Of a stretch of 64,000 nt of DNA, positions 35,749 through 43,893 are shown piece by piece (positions within the stretch are counted from its first letter, which is position 1; every line of letters starts with the position of its first letter). The stretch is from Euryhalocaulis sp050486445 (GTDB taxonomy: Bacteria > Pseudomonadota > Alphaproteobacteria > Caulobacterales > Maricaulaceae), in NCBI GenBank assembly GCA_050486445.1, contig JBJHDH010000002.1:88116-152115 (forward strand). The letters are read 5' to 3'. The notes beneath the pieces were generated by a model. The model was not told the origin of the DNA and did not search any database. It saw nothing but the letters and a program-made list of their open reading frames with translations. The position numbers were made by a program, and so were the translations under genes.

Positions 35749-36410
35749 GATTCACTCTCCGGCGCGGGGGGCGCCTTTTCCGCCAACAAATCCAGAGACG
35801 GGGCCGGGGCTTCGGCGAGACGCTGCTCCACCAGCGCCTCGATACGCTCCAGCATGCGCGCAGGGTCGGACTCCACCGCGCCCTGCTCCCAGTCCAGCGC
35901 GCAGCCGCCCGGCGCGATCTTTTCGCTAGCGATCACGCGCAGCGCCCCGGCAAAGCCGATGCTTTCCAGCATCTGCTCCAGCATTGGACGCAGAATTTCG
36001 GCGTGCGCGGCAGGCAGCGTAACGCACAGGCGGGGCGCGGCGCGCAGTTCCGCCGCGCAGTCGCGGACCAGCGCCTCGATTTCCGATTCCGGCCGCCGGG
36101 CCACGGCGGCGCCCGCGATTTTCCGCGCCGTAACCAGCGCAAGATCGGCGGCGTCGCGGCGCAGCTCCCCGGTCAGCCGGGTAAGATGGGCAAGCACCAG
36201 CGAAAGCTGCGAGGCCATGGCCTTCAGCGCCGCGGCTTGTTCGCGTGCGGCCTGGGCGGCCAGATCGGCGGCGCCTTCCTCGCGCGCGCGCGCGCGCTCG
36301 TCTTCGATTTCCCGTTCGTTCCAGACACGCTGCACATTGGTGTCGCGCAGCACGTCGCCGGATTCGGAGAATTCCAGGCCGAATTCGAATTTGCGCGCAG
36401 ATCCGGTCAA
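35745..36410 (-). CDS. flbE: FliH/FlbE-like flagellar assembly protein
   Basis: A 221-residue protein with a long N-terminal helical region rich in Ala, Arg and Glu (residues 30-80) and a C-terminal ALRVIASEKIAPGGCALDWEQGAVESDP segment, the pattern of FliH, the regulator of the FliI export ATPase. In Caulobacter the gene between fliG and fliN is called flbE, and the context is identical here. No fliI lies nearby. It overlaps fliN by four bases and follows fliG by 10 nt. Confidence 0.82.
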   Translation of the reverse strand: MTGSARKFEFGLEFSESGDVLRDTNVQRVWNEREIEDERARAREEGAADLAAQAAREQAAALKAMASQLSLVLAHLTRLTGELRRDAADLALVTARKIAGAAVARRPESEIEALVRDCAAELRAAPRLCVTLPAAHAEILRPMLEQMLESIGFAGALRVIASEKIAPGGCALDWEQGAVESDPARMLERIEALVEQRLAEAPAPSLDLLAEKAPPAPESES

Positions 36411-36420
36411 TGCCCCATCC

Positions 36421-37452
36421 TCAATAAATCAGCTCGTCGTCGCCACCCGCATCGGCCAGCATGATCTCGCCGCGATTGGCGAGATCCTTGGCCACCGCGA
36501 CCAGCGCCTGCTGCGCGGCATCGACGTCGCGCAGACGCACCGGACCCATGGCCGCCATATCCTCGCGCATGATCTTGGCGGCGCGTTCGGACATGTTGCT
36601 GAAGAACAGGTCGCGGACATTGTCCGAGGCGCCTTTCAGCGCCAGCGCAAGCTGGGCCTTGTCCACGGCGCGGATCAGGGTCTGCACGCCACCCGGGTCG
36701 AGCTTGATAAGATCCTCGAACACGAACATCAGCGCGCGGATACGCTCCGCCGAGTCGCGGTTGCGTTCTTCCAGACTGACGAGGAAGCGGTTTTCGGTCT
36801 GGCGGTCGAAATTGTTGAAAATCTCCGCCATCATTTCATGGCTGTCGCGCTTGGACGTGCGCGCCAGATTCGACATGAATTCGTTGCGTAGCGTTTCCTC
36901 GATCTTGTCCAGAATGTCGCGCTGCACCGGCTCCATGCGCAGCATGCGCATGACAACCTCCAGCGAGAAATCCTCCGGCAGGGAAGCCAGCACGCGGCTG
37001 GCGTGGTCCGGCTTGATCTTGGAAAGCACGACGGCGACGGTCTGCGGGTATTCGTTCTTCAGATAGTTGGCCAGAACGGCCTCGTTCACATTGGCCAGCT
37101 TGTCCCACATGGTGCGGCCGGCGGGACCGCGGATTTCCTCCATCACCCCGTCGACCTTGTCTTCGGGCAGGAACTGCGCAAGCAGGCGCTGGGTGGCCTC
37201 GAACGAGCCCATCAGCGAGCCGGTGCTGGAGAGGTGGCCGACAAAATCCTTCAGCAGAATCTCGACCGCGCTGGCCGTCACGGCGCCGAGACTGGACATG
37301 GCCGAGGAGATTTCCTTGATCTCCTCCTCATCCATCATCTTCCACAGACTTTCGGAGTCCTGACCGAGCGCGAGCAGCACAACGGCCGCCTTTTCGGCCC
37401 CGTTCAACCGCTCGGGATCGTCAATCGCCTTTTTGTCCCGCCTGGCGGCCAT
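36421..37452 (-). CDS. fliG: Flagellar motor switch protein FliG
   Basis: A 343-residue protein with the N-terminal MS-ring-binding part (LNGAEKAAVVLLALGQDSESLWK), the middle motif YPQTVAVVLSKIKPDHASRVL (a variant of the EHPQ site contacting FliM) and the C-terminal charged torque helix (VLVFEDLIKLD). FliG couples the stator to rotor rotation. It follows fliF by three bases. The usual ERMA-like region is present; nothing suggests inactivation. Confidence 0.95.
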   Translation of the reverse strand: MAARRDKKAIDDPERLNGAEKAAVVLLALGQDSESLWKMMDEEEIKEISSAMSSLGAVTASAVEILLKDFVGHLSSTGSLMGSFEATQRLLAQFLPEDKVDGVMEEIRGPAGRTMWDKLANVNEAVLANYLKNEYPQTVAVVLSKIKPDHASRVLASLPEDFSLEVVMRMLRMEPVQRDILDKIEETLRNEFMSNLARTSKRDSHEMMAEIFNNFDRQTENRFLVSLEERNRDSAERIRALMFVFEDLIKLDPGGVQTLIRAVDKAQLALALKGASDNVRDLFFSNMSERAAKIMREDMAAMGPVRLRDVDAAQQALVAVAKDLANRGEIMLADAGGDDELIY

Positions 37453-37455
37453 GAC

Positions 37456-39099
37456 TTACCTTTCGTGCATCCAGGTGCGGAGGATGGCCATGGATTCCTC
37501 TGGATGCGCTCCGACCACTTCGGAGACGCGGCGCACGGCGGAAGCTTTCAATCGACCGTCGATCTGCCCGATATCAATTCCTGCATCGTCATCGTCTTCC
37601 GCGGGCGCTGGCAGGGCGTCCTGCGCCGCTTTCGCCGGCAGGCTGGCGGGCTGACCGCCGCCGGCGAGGGCGAGCTGCGCCGGGGCCTGGCCCGCGCCCG
37701 CCGTCGCCAGCATCGGCGCCTGCTGGGCAAGCCCCTTTGCCAGCGGCCGGGCGACCAGAAGGGTCAACGCCAGCCCGACGATCAGCATCACGCCAATTTC
37801 CGCGAAACGTAAAATGTCGTTCTTGCCGAAGGACATGCCGCCGCCGCTCTCGCCAAGCGCGGTCTGCGGCCGCTCGAAGGGCAGGCTGGTGATCTCCAGC
37901 ACGTCGCCGCGCGCGGCGTTGAAACCGACCGCGGCGCGGGCCAGGGCGGCGATACGTGTCAGCTCATCCTCTGTGCGCGGGCGAAAGACCGGCTGACCGT
38001 CGGCGCCGGTCTCGCGCGCCTCGTCCACCATGACGGCTACCGAAAGGCGGCGGATATCGCCGGCCTCGCGAATTTCGGTCATGGTGGTGCGGGATATTTC
38101 GAAATTGAACGTTTCTTCCAGCCGGCTGGAATCGGATGACGATCCGTTCTCGTCTCCATCGCTAATCATATTGTCCGGCAAATTGCCTGCGACGGTGACC
38201 GGCGCCGCCGCGCGGTCGCGGTCCGACGTGATTTCCTCAATCACCGAACTGGAGCGCACGACCTGGCTGTCCGGATCAAAGACTTCATTACTGGTGCTGA
38301 TCCGGGTCAGGTCGATTTCCGCCGTAACCTGCACACGCGCGCCATTGGCGCCGACAATGGGCGAAAGGGCGTCCAGCACCTTGCGGCGCAGCCGCTCTTC
38401 GGTCATCGCGCGCCGGTCTTCCAGCATCACGGCGCCCATCTCGCCTTCGTCCCCGGCGCCACTGGCCAGGGTGCGGCCCTCCTCATCAACCACGGTGACG
38501 CGGCTGGGCTTCATGCCCGGCGCGGCGGTGGCGACCAGGTTGCGGATGGTGCGGGCATGTCCGGCGGCCGTCGCCGGATCGAAAAGACCGATCACGACCG
38601 TGGCGGTCGGCTCTGCCGCATCACGCTCGAACAGCCGCCGTTCCGGCAGCACCAGATGCACGCGCGCCGACGTGATCCCCTGGATCGAACGGATGGTGCG
38701 CGCCAGCTCGCCTTCAATGGCGCGGCGGGCGTTGACATTCTGCACAAACTGGGTGGAGCCCAGCGCATCGGAGCGGTCGAAAATCTCGTAGCCGACTCCG
38801 CCGGAATTCAACGCCCCCTGACGCGCCACCAGAATCCGCGCCTGGGATACCTGATCGCGGCCGACATAGATCGAGCCGCCGCCATCGCCAATCTCGTAGC
38901 GCACGCCGCCCTGATCGAGCTGCTGCGTCACACGGGCGGCGTCGGCCGGATCCAGGCCGGCGTAAAGCAGCGCGCGCTGCTCGCCGCCAGCGCGCGCCAT
39001 CAACAGCAGAAGCGCCGCCGCCACGCCCGCCGTGACGCCAAAAATCAGCATCAGCCGGCCAGCGCCCGCACCCTTCAGAAAGCCTGTCAGCCCGTTCAC
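37456..39099 (-). CDS. fliF: Flagellar MS-ring protein FliF
   Basis: A 547-residue ring protein. It has two membrane helices (about 15-36 and 430-452), a periplasmic part with YAGLDPADAARVTQQLDQ and GVGYEIFDR, the ring-building segment LARTIRSIQGITSARVHLVLPE and the C-terminal FliG-binding tail. The GTG at 39099 (VNGLTGFLKG) is chosen over a longer frame to 39186 because FliF normally begins just ahead of the first helix. First gene of the flagellar operon; a hairpin (39116-39136) precedes it. Confidence 0.94.
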   Translation of the reverse strand: MNGLTGFLKGAGAGRLMLIFGVTAGVAAALLLLMARAGGEQRALLYAGLDPADAARVTQQLDQGGVRYEIGDGGGSIYVGRDQVSQARILVARQGALNSGGVGYEIFDRSDALGSTQFVQNVNARRAIEGELARTIRSIQGITSARVHLVLPERRLFERDAAEPTATVVIGLFDPATAAGHARTIRNLVATAAPGMKPSRVTVVDEEGRTLASGAGDEGEMGAVMLEDRRAMTEERLRRKVLDALSPIVGANGARVQVTAEIDLTRISTSNEVFDPDSQVVRSSSVIEEITSDRDRAAAPVTVAGNLPDNMISDGDENGSSSDSSRLEETFNFEISRTTMTEIREAGDIRRLSVAVMVDEARETGADGQPVFRPRTEDELTRIAALARAAVGFNAARGDVLEITSLPFERPQTALGESGGGMSFGKNDILRFAEIGVMLIVGLALTLLVARPLAKGLAQQAPMLATAGAGQAPAQLALAGGGQPASLPAKAAQDALPAPAEDDDDAGIDIGQIDGRLKASAVRRVSEVVGAHPEESMAILRTWMHER

Positions 39100-39115
39100 G
39101 CCCCTACGTCCCCCA

Positions 39116-39136
39116 AAGCACGCCTTTGGCGTGCTT
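39116..39136 (-). promoter_or_regulatory. Hairpin in the fliF leader
   Basis: AAGCACGCC-TTT-GGCGTGCTT is a 9-bp perfect stem with a 3-nt loop, ending 16 nt above the fliF GTG. There is no T run on either side, so it is not a simple terminator. It could influence translation or be a protein-binding site; no function is established. Confidence 0.35.
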
Positions 39137-39220
39137 CCCCTGTGGTCCCAGCGCGCGTTACCGCGCACTAGGCAGGAATTACCCACAACGTGGTAAGCGG
39201 TCGGTTAATGCCCGAATGTT

Positions 39221-39248
39221 TTGCGGGGCGAGAGGGCGCCACTATAGT
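39221..39248 (+). promoter_or_regulatory. Likely lepB promoter
   Basis: TTGCGG (39221-39226), spacer of 16 nt, then TATAGT (39243-39248), with the ATG 33 nt downstream at 39282. The -10 lies inside a perfect 10-nt palindrome CACTATAGTG (39240-39249). The match to housekeeping sigma70-type boxes is fair. Confidence 0.5.
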
Positions 39249-39281
39249 GTGCCAAGGAACTGCCAACGGGGACACAACCCT

Positions 39282-39989
39282 ATGAAACCGCTACCAGAGT
39301 GGGCGCGCAACGTGCGCTTCTATGGGCTGTTCGCGCTGGCCTATTTCGTTTTCACCAGCGTCGCCTACGCGCAATATTACATCCCGAGCGCTTCGATGCG
39401 GCCCACATTGGAGGTCGGCGACCGTCTGCTGGTCAACAAAACAGCCTATGGCTGGAGCCGCTACAGCCTGCCGATCCTGGTCGCCGAGCGGGTTCCCCTG
39501 CATGGGCGTTTGCTTGCGCGCGAACCGCTGCGTGGCGACGTGGTGGTATTCCGCCGGCCGGACCAGCCCCTGATCCTTATCAAGCGCGTCATCGGACTGC
39601 CCGGCGACACGTTCCAGATGCATCGCGGCGTTGTATATCTGAACGGCGAGGCCGTCGCGCAAAGCGAAGGGACGCCTGTTCTGCTGCAAGAAGGAGAATA
39701 TCTCCTCCCAGCCATCCGGCGTGAAGAAACGCTGCCTGACGGCGGCGTCCACGCCATTTATGACAGCGGCCTGAGCGAGGCCGATAATTTCGGTCCCTAT
39801 ATTGTGCCGGACGGCTGTTTTTTTGTGATGGGCGACCACCGCGACGCCTCCGCCGACAGCCGGTTCTGGGGCTGTGTGCCGATGAGCAATCTCGTCGGCC
39901 GGGCTGAAATCATCGCCTGGACGCTGAGCTGGCGTCATCCTGACCCGCATCGTGCGCGCGAGCCGCAACGGCTGTGGCGAAAGCTGTAA
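39282..39989 (+). CDS. lepB: Signal peptidase I
   Basis: A 235-residue membrane serine protease. One membrane helix (residues 12-31) precedes the catalytic box PSASMRPTL with Ser38, and the general base Lys101 is in LIKRVIGLPGD; FVMGDHRDASADSRFWG completes the family signature. It removes signal peptides from secreted proteins at the outer face of the inner membrane. The frame extends upstream to 39126, but the ATG at 39282 fits the promoter and the family length. Neighbours (fliF, an MFS transporter) are not functionally linked, and the gene is not next to rnc and era as is common. Confidence 0.93.
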   Translation: MKPLPEWARNVRFYGLFALAYFVFTSVAYAQYYIPSASMRPTLEVGDRLLVNKTAYGWSRYSLPILVAERVPLHGRLLAREPLRGDVVVFRRPDQPLILIKRVIGLPGDTFQMHRGVVYLNGEAVAQSEGTPVLLQEGEYLLPAIRREETLPDGGVHAIYDSGLSEADNFGPYIVPDGCFFVMGDHRDASADSRFWGCVPMSNLVGRAEIIAWTLSWRHPDPHRAREPQRLWRKL

Positions 39990-39992
39990 CGG

Positions 39993-41243
39993 CTAGTCCA
40001 CGGACGCGCGGAACAGACGGCCGCGCTCTGTAATCAGCACAGTGATGAGGGCCAGCACGCCGAACACGGCGTTGCCAAGCACGATGGACATGACCGTGCC
40101 GTCATAGGCGGCGCCGATCAGCGTGCCCAGCACCGCGCCCATGAGGAACGTATAGGCGCCGGACGCCGCCGCCATTACCCCGGCATGGCGGCCGGCGGGC
40201 TCCATGATTATGGTGTTGAAATTCGCCCCGATCATGCCAAAGCAGAACAGCGCCGCCGTATAGGGCAGGAAGAAGAGCCAGAATCCGTCATGGCCCAGCG
40301 CCTGACTCACCGTCATGCCGATGGAGATCAGGACAAAGGCGACCAGCGCCCAGTGGCTGAGACGGCGCATGCCGAGGCGGCGCACCAGGCGCGCATTGAG
40401 CAGGCTGGCCGCCGCCATGCCCGCCGCGACGCCGCCAAACGCCAGCGGGAACAACGGTCCCAGTGCGTATTGCCGGGCGAAAATCTGCTCTGACACCGCG
40501 ACAAAGGCGAACAGGCTGCCGAACACAAAACCGCTGGCCAGCACATAGCCAAGCGAGACGCGATTGCTCAGCACCAGAATATAAGAGCGGATCGCGGAAT
40601 TCAGACTGAGCGGCGTGCGGTCCTGCCGCGCCAGCGTCTCGGGCAGGCGCAGCCAGACCCAGAACCCGACGGCGGCGATGGCGGCGAGCAGAATCACAAA
40701 CACCGCGCGCCAGGGCAGGACGAACATCAGAAGCTGGCCGACACCAGGGGCGATGATCGGAGAAATGAGAAAAACGGTCATGGCGATGGACATGATCTCC
40801 GCCATGCGCCGCCCATGAACCATATCGCGCACCGCAGCCACGGCGATTACGCGGATCGAGGCAGCGGCCACGCCCTGAAGCGTGCGCGCCAGCAGCAGAA
40901 GCCAGAAGCCGGGCGCAAGCGCACAGGCCAGCGTGAACGCCATCATGGCGCCAAGCGAGATCAGCAGCACGGCGCGGCGCCCGAAAGCATCGGACAGCGG
41001 GCCGTAGAACAGCGTGGCCAGGCCAAGCCCCAGCACATAGGAGGTGATGACAAGCTGCGGCGCGTTCTCCGACCCCAGCCCGTAGGCGGCGCCGATATCG
41101 GGCAGCGCCGGCAGGATGATGTCGATGGCGAAAGCGTTCAGCCCCATCAGGGCTGCGATCATGCAGATCAGTTCGGCCACCGGCATCGGGAGAGGCCGTT
41201 CCGGAGACTCCGGCCGGGCGGCGGCGTCAGCTTTGGCGTCCAT
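39993..41243 (-). CDS. Bcr/CflA-type multidrug MFS transporter
   Basis: A 416-residue, 12-helix major facilitator protein. Features: ALMGLNAFAIDIILPALPDI in helix 1, PLSDAFGRRAVLL between helices 2 and 3 (motif A), RTLQGVAAASIRV in helix 4, and ISPIIAPGVGQLL, the marks of the Bcr/CflA drug-resistance family. The ATG at 41243 (MDAKADAA) is preferred over a longer frame. Substrate unknown. Convergent with lepB. Confidence 0.85.
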   Translation of the reverse strand: MDAKADAAARPESPERPLPMPVAELICMIAALMGLNAFAIDIILPALPDIGAAYGLGSENAPQLVITSYVLGLGLATLFYGPLSDAFGRRAVLLISLGAMMAFTLACALAPGFWLLLLARTLQGVAAASIRVIAVAAVRDMVHGRRMAEIMSIAMTVFLISPIIAPGVGQLLMFVLPWRAVFVILLAAIAAVGFWVWLRLPETLARQDRTPLSLNSAIRSYILVLSNRVSLGYVLASGFVFGSLFAFVAVSEQIFARQYALGPLFPLAFGGVAAGMAAASLLNARLVRRLGMRRLSHWALVAFVLISIGMTVSQALGHDGFWLFFLPYTAALFCFGMIGANFNTIIMEPAGRHAGVMAAASGAYTFLMGAVLGTLIGAAYDGTVMSIVLGNAVFGVLALITVLITERGRLFRASVD

Positions 41244-41344
41244 AGGCTGGTTCCTGGCGCCCGGCGGACGCAGCCCCCATGTCGCGCCGCATCGGGTAAA
41301 GATCAAGCCGCCCGCCGCATGGCAGGCCTGCGCTTCCGGGATGT

Positions 41345-41373
41345 AAAAAAGGCGCGGGCCGCGTCCGCGGCCC
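41345..41373 (-). terminator. Terminator of ccmI
   Basis: GGGCCGCG (41356-41363) and CGCGGCCC (41366-41373) form a short-looped stem overlapping the ccmI stop. On the minus strand it is followed by GCGCC and a run of six T (41345-41350). Confidence 0.55.
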
Positions 41374-42278
41374 TATTGCGGCTGTGGCGCAGGGTCCGCC
41401 GACTCCAAGGGCGGTTCGGGCGCGATTGAATCATCGGGCAGGTCCGGCAGGCTGGCGAGCTGTTCGCGCAATGGCCGGACCCAGGGCGCATCCGGCGGGG
41501 AATCAGCCAGCAAATCCTCCCATAGCCGCCGCGCCAGCGCGTACTGGCCGGCATCGGCCAGCGCGACGCCGAGGAAGAAGCGCGCTTCGGGATTGCGTGG
41601 ATCGGCCTCAAATATCCTGCGGAACAGGTCCAGCGCCTCGGAATCCACTGTCCCCTGGCCAGCCATCACACGGGCCTGTGCATATTCGCCCATCAGCGCC
41701 GTATCGTCCGGCTCCAGCTCCAGCGCCCGACGGTAATGCGGCAGGGCCTCATTATACTGGCCGGTGCGGTAGAACACGCGCGCCAGCATCATCCGGGCCT
41801 CGAAATCGTCCGGATTGCGGCGCAACCGGTCTGAAAACTGGGCCAGCGCGGCTTCCAGCTCCACTGTCATGCCGGGCGCGCGTGTCTCACCGGCCTCCAG
41901 CCTGGGCGCCAGTGGCCGGTCCGGGGCGCCGGGCCGGCCCAGCAACGCGTAAAGCGCGACAGCCGCCAGCGGCGCGGCCAGTGCAAGAGCGGCCAGCGCC
42001 CGCATGGGCGGCGCGGCGGATGCGGCCCCGGCCGCCGCCGCGGCGCGGCCGGCGGCCAGCATACGCCGGCCGATTTCGGCGCGCGCGGCCATGGCCTCTT
42101 CCGGCGACAGCAGGCCGCGCTCCAGATCGCGCTCTACCTCCTCAAGCTGGTCGCGATATACGGCCTGGCCGTGAAGCGCCGCATCGGGCGGCGGCGCGGC
42201 GCGGCGCAGCAGCGGCCGCGCCAGAATAAAGGCGGCCATGAGCGCGAGCGCGCCGGCGATCAGGCTGAAGGCGACCAT
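41373..42278 (-). CDS. ccmI: Cytochrome c biogenesis protein CcmI
   Basis: A 301-residue protein: an N-terminal helix (VAFSLIAGALALMAAFILARPLL), a cytoplasmic coiled segment (YRDQLEEVERDLERGLLSPEEAMAAR), a second helix near residues 92-112 and a periplasmic TPR domain (FRRNPDDFEARMMLARVFYRTGQYNEAL and repeats). This is the CcmI/CycH layout; the protein hands apocytochrome c to the heme ligation machinery. No other ccm gene is present in the window, so it appears detached from the usual ccm operon. Confidence 0.88.
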   Translation of the reverse strand: MVAFSLIAGALALMAAFILARPLLRRAAPPPDAALHGQAVYRDQLEEVERDLERGLLSPEEAMAARAEIGRRMLAAGRAAAAAGAASAAPPMRALAALALAAPLAAVALYALLGRPGAPDRPLAPRLEAGETRAPGMTVELEAALAQFSDRLRRNPDDFEARMMLARVFYRTGQYNEALPHYRRALELEPDDTALMGEYAQARVMAGQGTVDSEALDLFRRIFEADPRNPEARFFLGVALADAGQYALARRLWEDLLADSPPDAPWVRPLREQLASLPDLPDDSIAPEPPLESADPAPQPQ

Positions 42279-42376
42279 GCCCTAGGTCTGGCCGCCTTGG
42301 GCGCGCGGCGCAAGGGGCCAGGCTGACACAGGGGCAAGCGGAACGGGGATGGCAGGCGGAACGGGGCCAAAACGAA

Positions 42377-42402
42377 GAAGGGCGCCGCAAGCGGCGCCCT
42401 TC
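42377..42402 (-). terminator. Terminator downstream of amtB
   Basis: A perfect 12-bp stem (GAAGGGCGCCGC and complement) with a 2-nt tip begins 25 nt past the ammonium-transporter stop codon and is followed on the minus strand by TTCGTTTT. Confidence 0.65.
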
Positions 42403-42426
42403 CCCATACACAGACTGCAATGGCGG

Positions 42427-43725
42427 TCAGGAGTGAACCGTCTCGCCGTGCAGATTGACGTCGAGACCCTCGATCTCGGTCTCGCGGCTGACGCGCAGGC
42501 CGATCGTCATCTTCAGCACCAGGAGGATGACGAAGGTAGCCACAGCGCAATAGACGATGGTGCCCACCACCCCGAAGATCTGGGTGATGACCTGGCCGGG
42601 ATTGCCTTCCAGCGCCCCCGCCGTGCCGCCGATGGCTTCGACCGCGAACACGCCCGTCAGGATCGCGCCAACAATGCCGGCCACGCCGTGCACGCCCCAT
42701 ACATCGAGCGCATCGTCGTATTTCAGAGCCTTCTTGATCGGCACCGATGCGATATAGGCCAGCACGCCCGCGGCGATGCCGATGAACAACGCGCCCATCG
42801 GATCGACATAACCCGCGGCCGGCGTGATCGCGACCAGACCGGCGATGGCCCCGGACACCATGCCCAGGACGGAGGGCCGCTTGGCCACCACCCATTCGAT
42901 AACCATCCAGCTCAGCACCGCGGAGGCGGTGGAGATCTGGGTGACCAGCATGGCCATGGAGGCGGCCGCATCGGCGGCGTAAGCCGAACCGGCGTTGAAG
43001 CCGAACCAGCCGACCCACAGCAGCGAGGCGCCAATCACGCTATAGACCAGATTATGCGGCGCCATGTTCTGGGTTCCGTAGCCTTCGCGCCGGCCCAGCA
43101 TGATGGCCGCGACCAGACCCGCGACCCCTGCATTGATATGCACGACGGTGCCGCCTGCGAAGTCCAGAATGCCGGCGTCGTCGAGATAGCCGCCGCCCCA
43201 CACCCAATGGCAGACTGGCGCATAGACGACCAGCATCCACAGGCCTGCGAACCAGAGCAGAGCCGAGAATTTCATCCGGTCGACCACCGCGCCGACGATC
43301 AGCGCCGGGGTGATGATCGCGAACGTCATCTGGAACACGACATCCAGAGAATCCGGAATGCCGTCGCCATCTTCAAAGCCGAGGCCGCGGAGGAACAGGT
43401 TTTCCAGCCCCCCGACAAAGGCGTTGACCGGGCCGCCATCGCCATAGGCCAGGCTGTAGCCCAGCACGAACCAGAGCACGCTGCACAACGCCGCGATGGC
43501 GAATACGCCCGCCGTAACGGACAGAACGTTTTTCTTCCGCACCATGCCGCCATAGAACAGCGCCAGGCCCGGGATTGTCATCATCAGGACCAGCGCCGTG
43601 GATATCAGCATCCAGGCGGTGTCCCCCGAATCAATGGCGGCTTCCTGCGCCAAGGCCGGGCCAGCAAGCCCGGCGAGCCCCAGGCCGGCCAGAACCGTCA
43701 TACAAAGCTTTACGGATCGACCCAT
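42427..43725 (-). CDS. amtB: Ammonium transporter
   Basis: A 432-residue Amt-family channel with a signal peptide-like first segment (to about residue 24, ending LAGPALAQE), then 11 membrane helices. The pore histidines are in GGTVVHINAGVAGL and VWGVHGVAGIVG; FGFNAGSAYA and FYGGMVRKKN are further signatures. It imports ammonium. No glnK gene follows, which is unusual, but the gene is divergent from gltD-gltB, the consumer of ammonium assimilated by glutamine synthetase. Confidence 0.94.
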   Translation of the reverse strand: MGRSVKLCMTVLAGLGLAGLAGPALAQEAAIDSGDTAWMLISTALVLMMTIPGLALFYGGMVRKKNVLSVTAGVFAIAALCSVLWFVLGYSLAYGDGGPVNAFVGGLENLFLRGLGFEDGDGIPDSLDVVFQMTFAIITPALIVGAVVDRMKFSALLWFAGLWMLVVYAPVCHWVWGGGYLDDAGILDFAGGTVVHINAGVAGLVAAIMLGRREGYGTQNMAPHNLVYSVIGASLLWVGWFGFNAGSAYAADAAASMAMLVTQISTASAVLSWMVIEWVVAKRPSVLGMVSGAIAGLVAITPAAGYVDPMGALFIGIAAGVLAYIASVPIKKALKYDDALDVWGVHGVAGIVGAILTGVFAVEAIGGTAGALEGNPGQVITQIFGVVGTIVYCAVATFVILLVLKMTIGLRVSRETEIEGLDVNLHGETVHS

Positions 43726-43771
43726 TATCGTTTACCCCCCGCTCACCCCTTGAGAAACGTGATAAGGGGAG

Positions 43772-43803
43772 ATACTAAGCCCAGCGCATGTTGCGCTGCA
43801 ACA
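43772..43803 (-). promoter_or_regulatory. Candidate amtB promoter with palindrome
   Basis: On the minus strand TTGCAG (43796-43801), 18 nt, then TAGTAT (43772-43777) resembles a sigma70 promoter. The -35 is embedded in the palindrome TGTTGC-GCT-GCAACA (43789-43803), a possible regulator site. No sigma54 consensus was found, though nitrogen control is expected for this gene. Confidence 0.35.
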
Positions 43804-43893
43804 AAAAATCTGCGCAACCGCACCCAAGAAATCACAGCGATGCGCAGCCGGGGGGCTTTGTCGCCCCGGCCCCGCACATGGTAGTTTGGCCCG

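Noticed and set aside
39181..39215. A CtrA-like TTAA box upstream of fliF
   Set aside because: The second half-site fits only with 8 nt spacing and one mismatch (TTAA-N8-TTAC), not the TTAA-N7-TTAA consensus; too weak to list as a feature.
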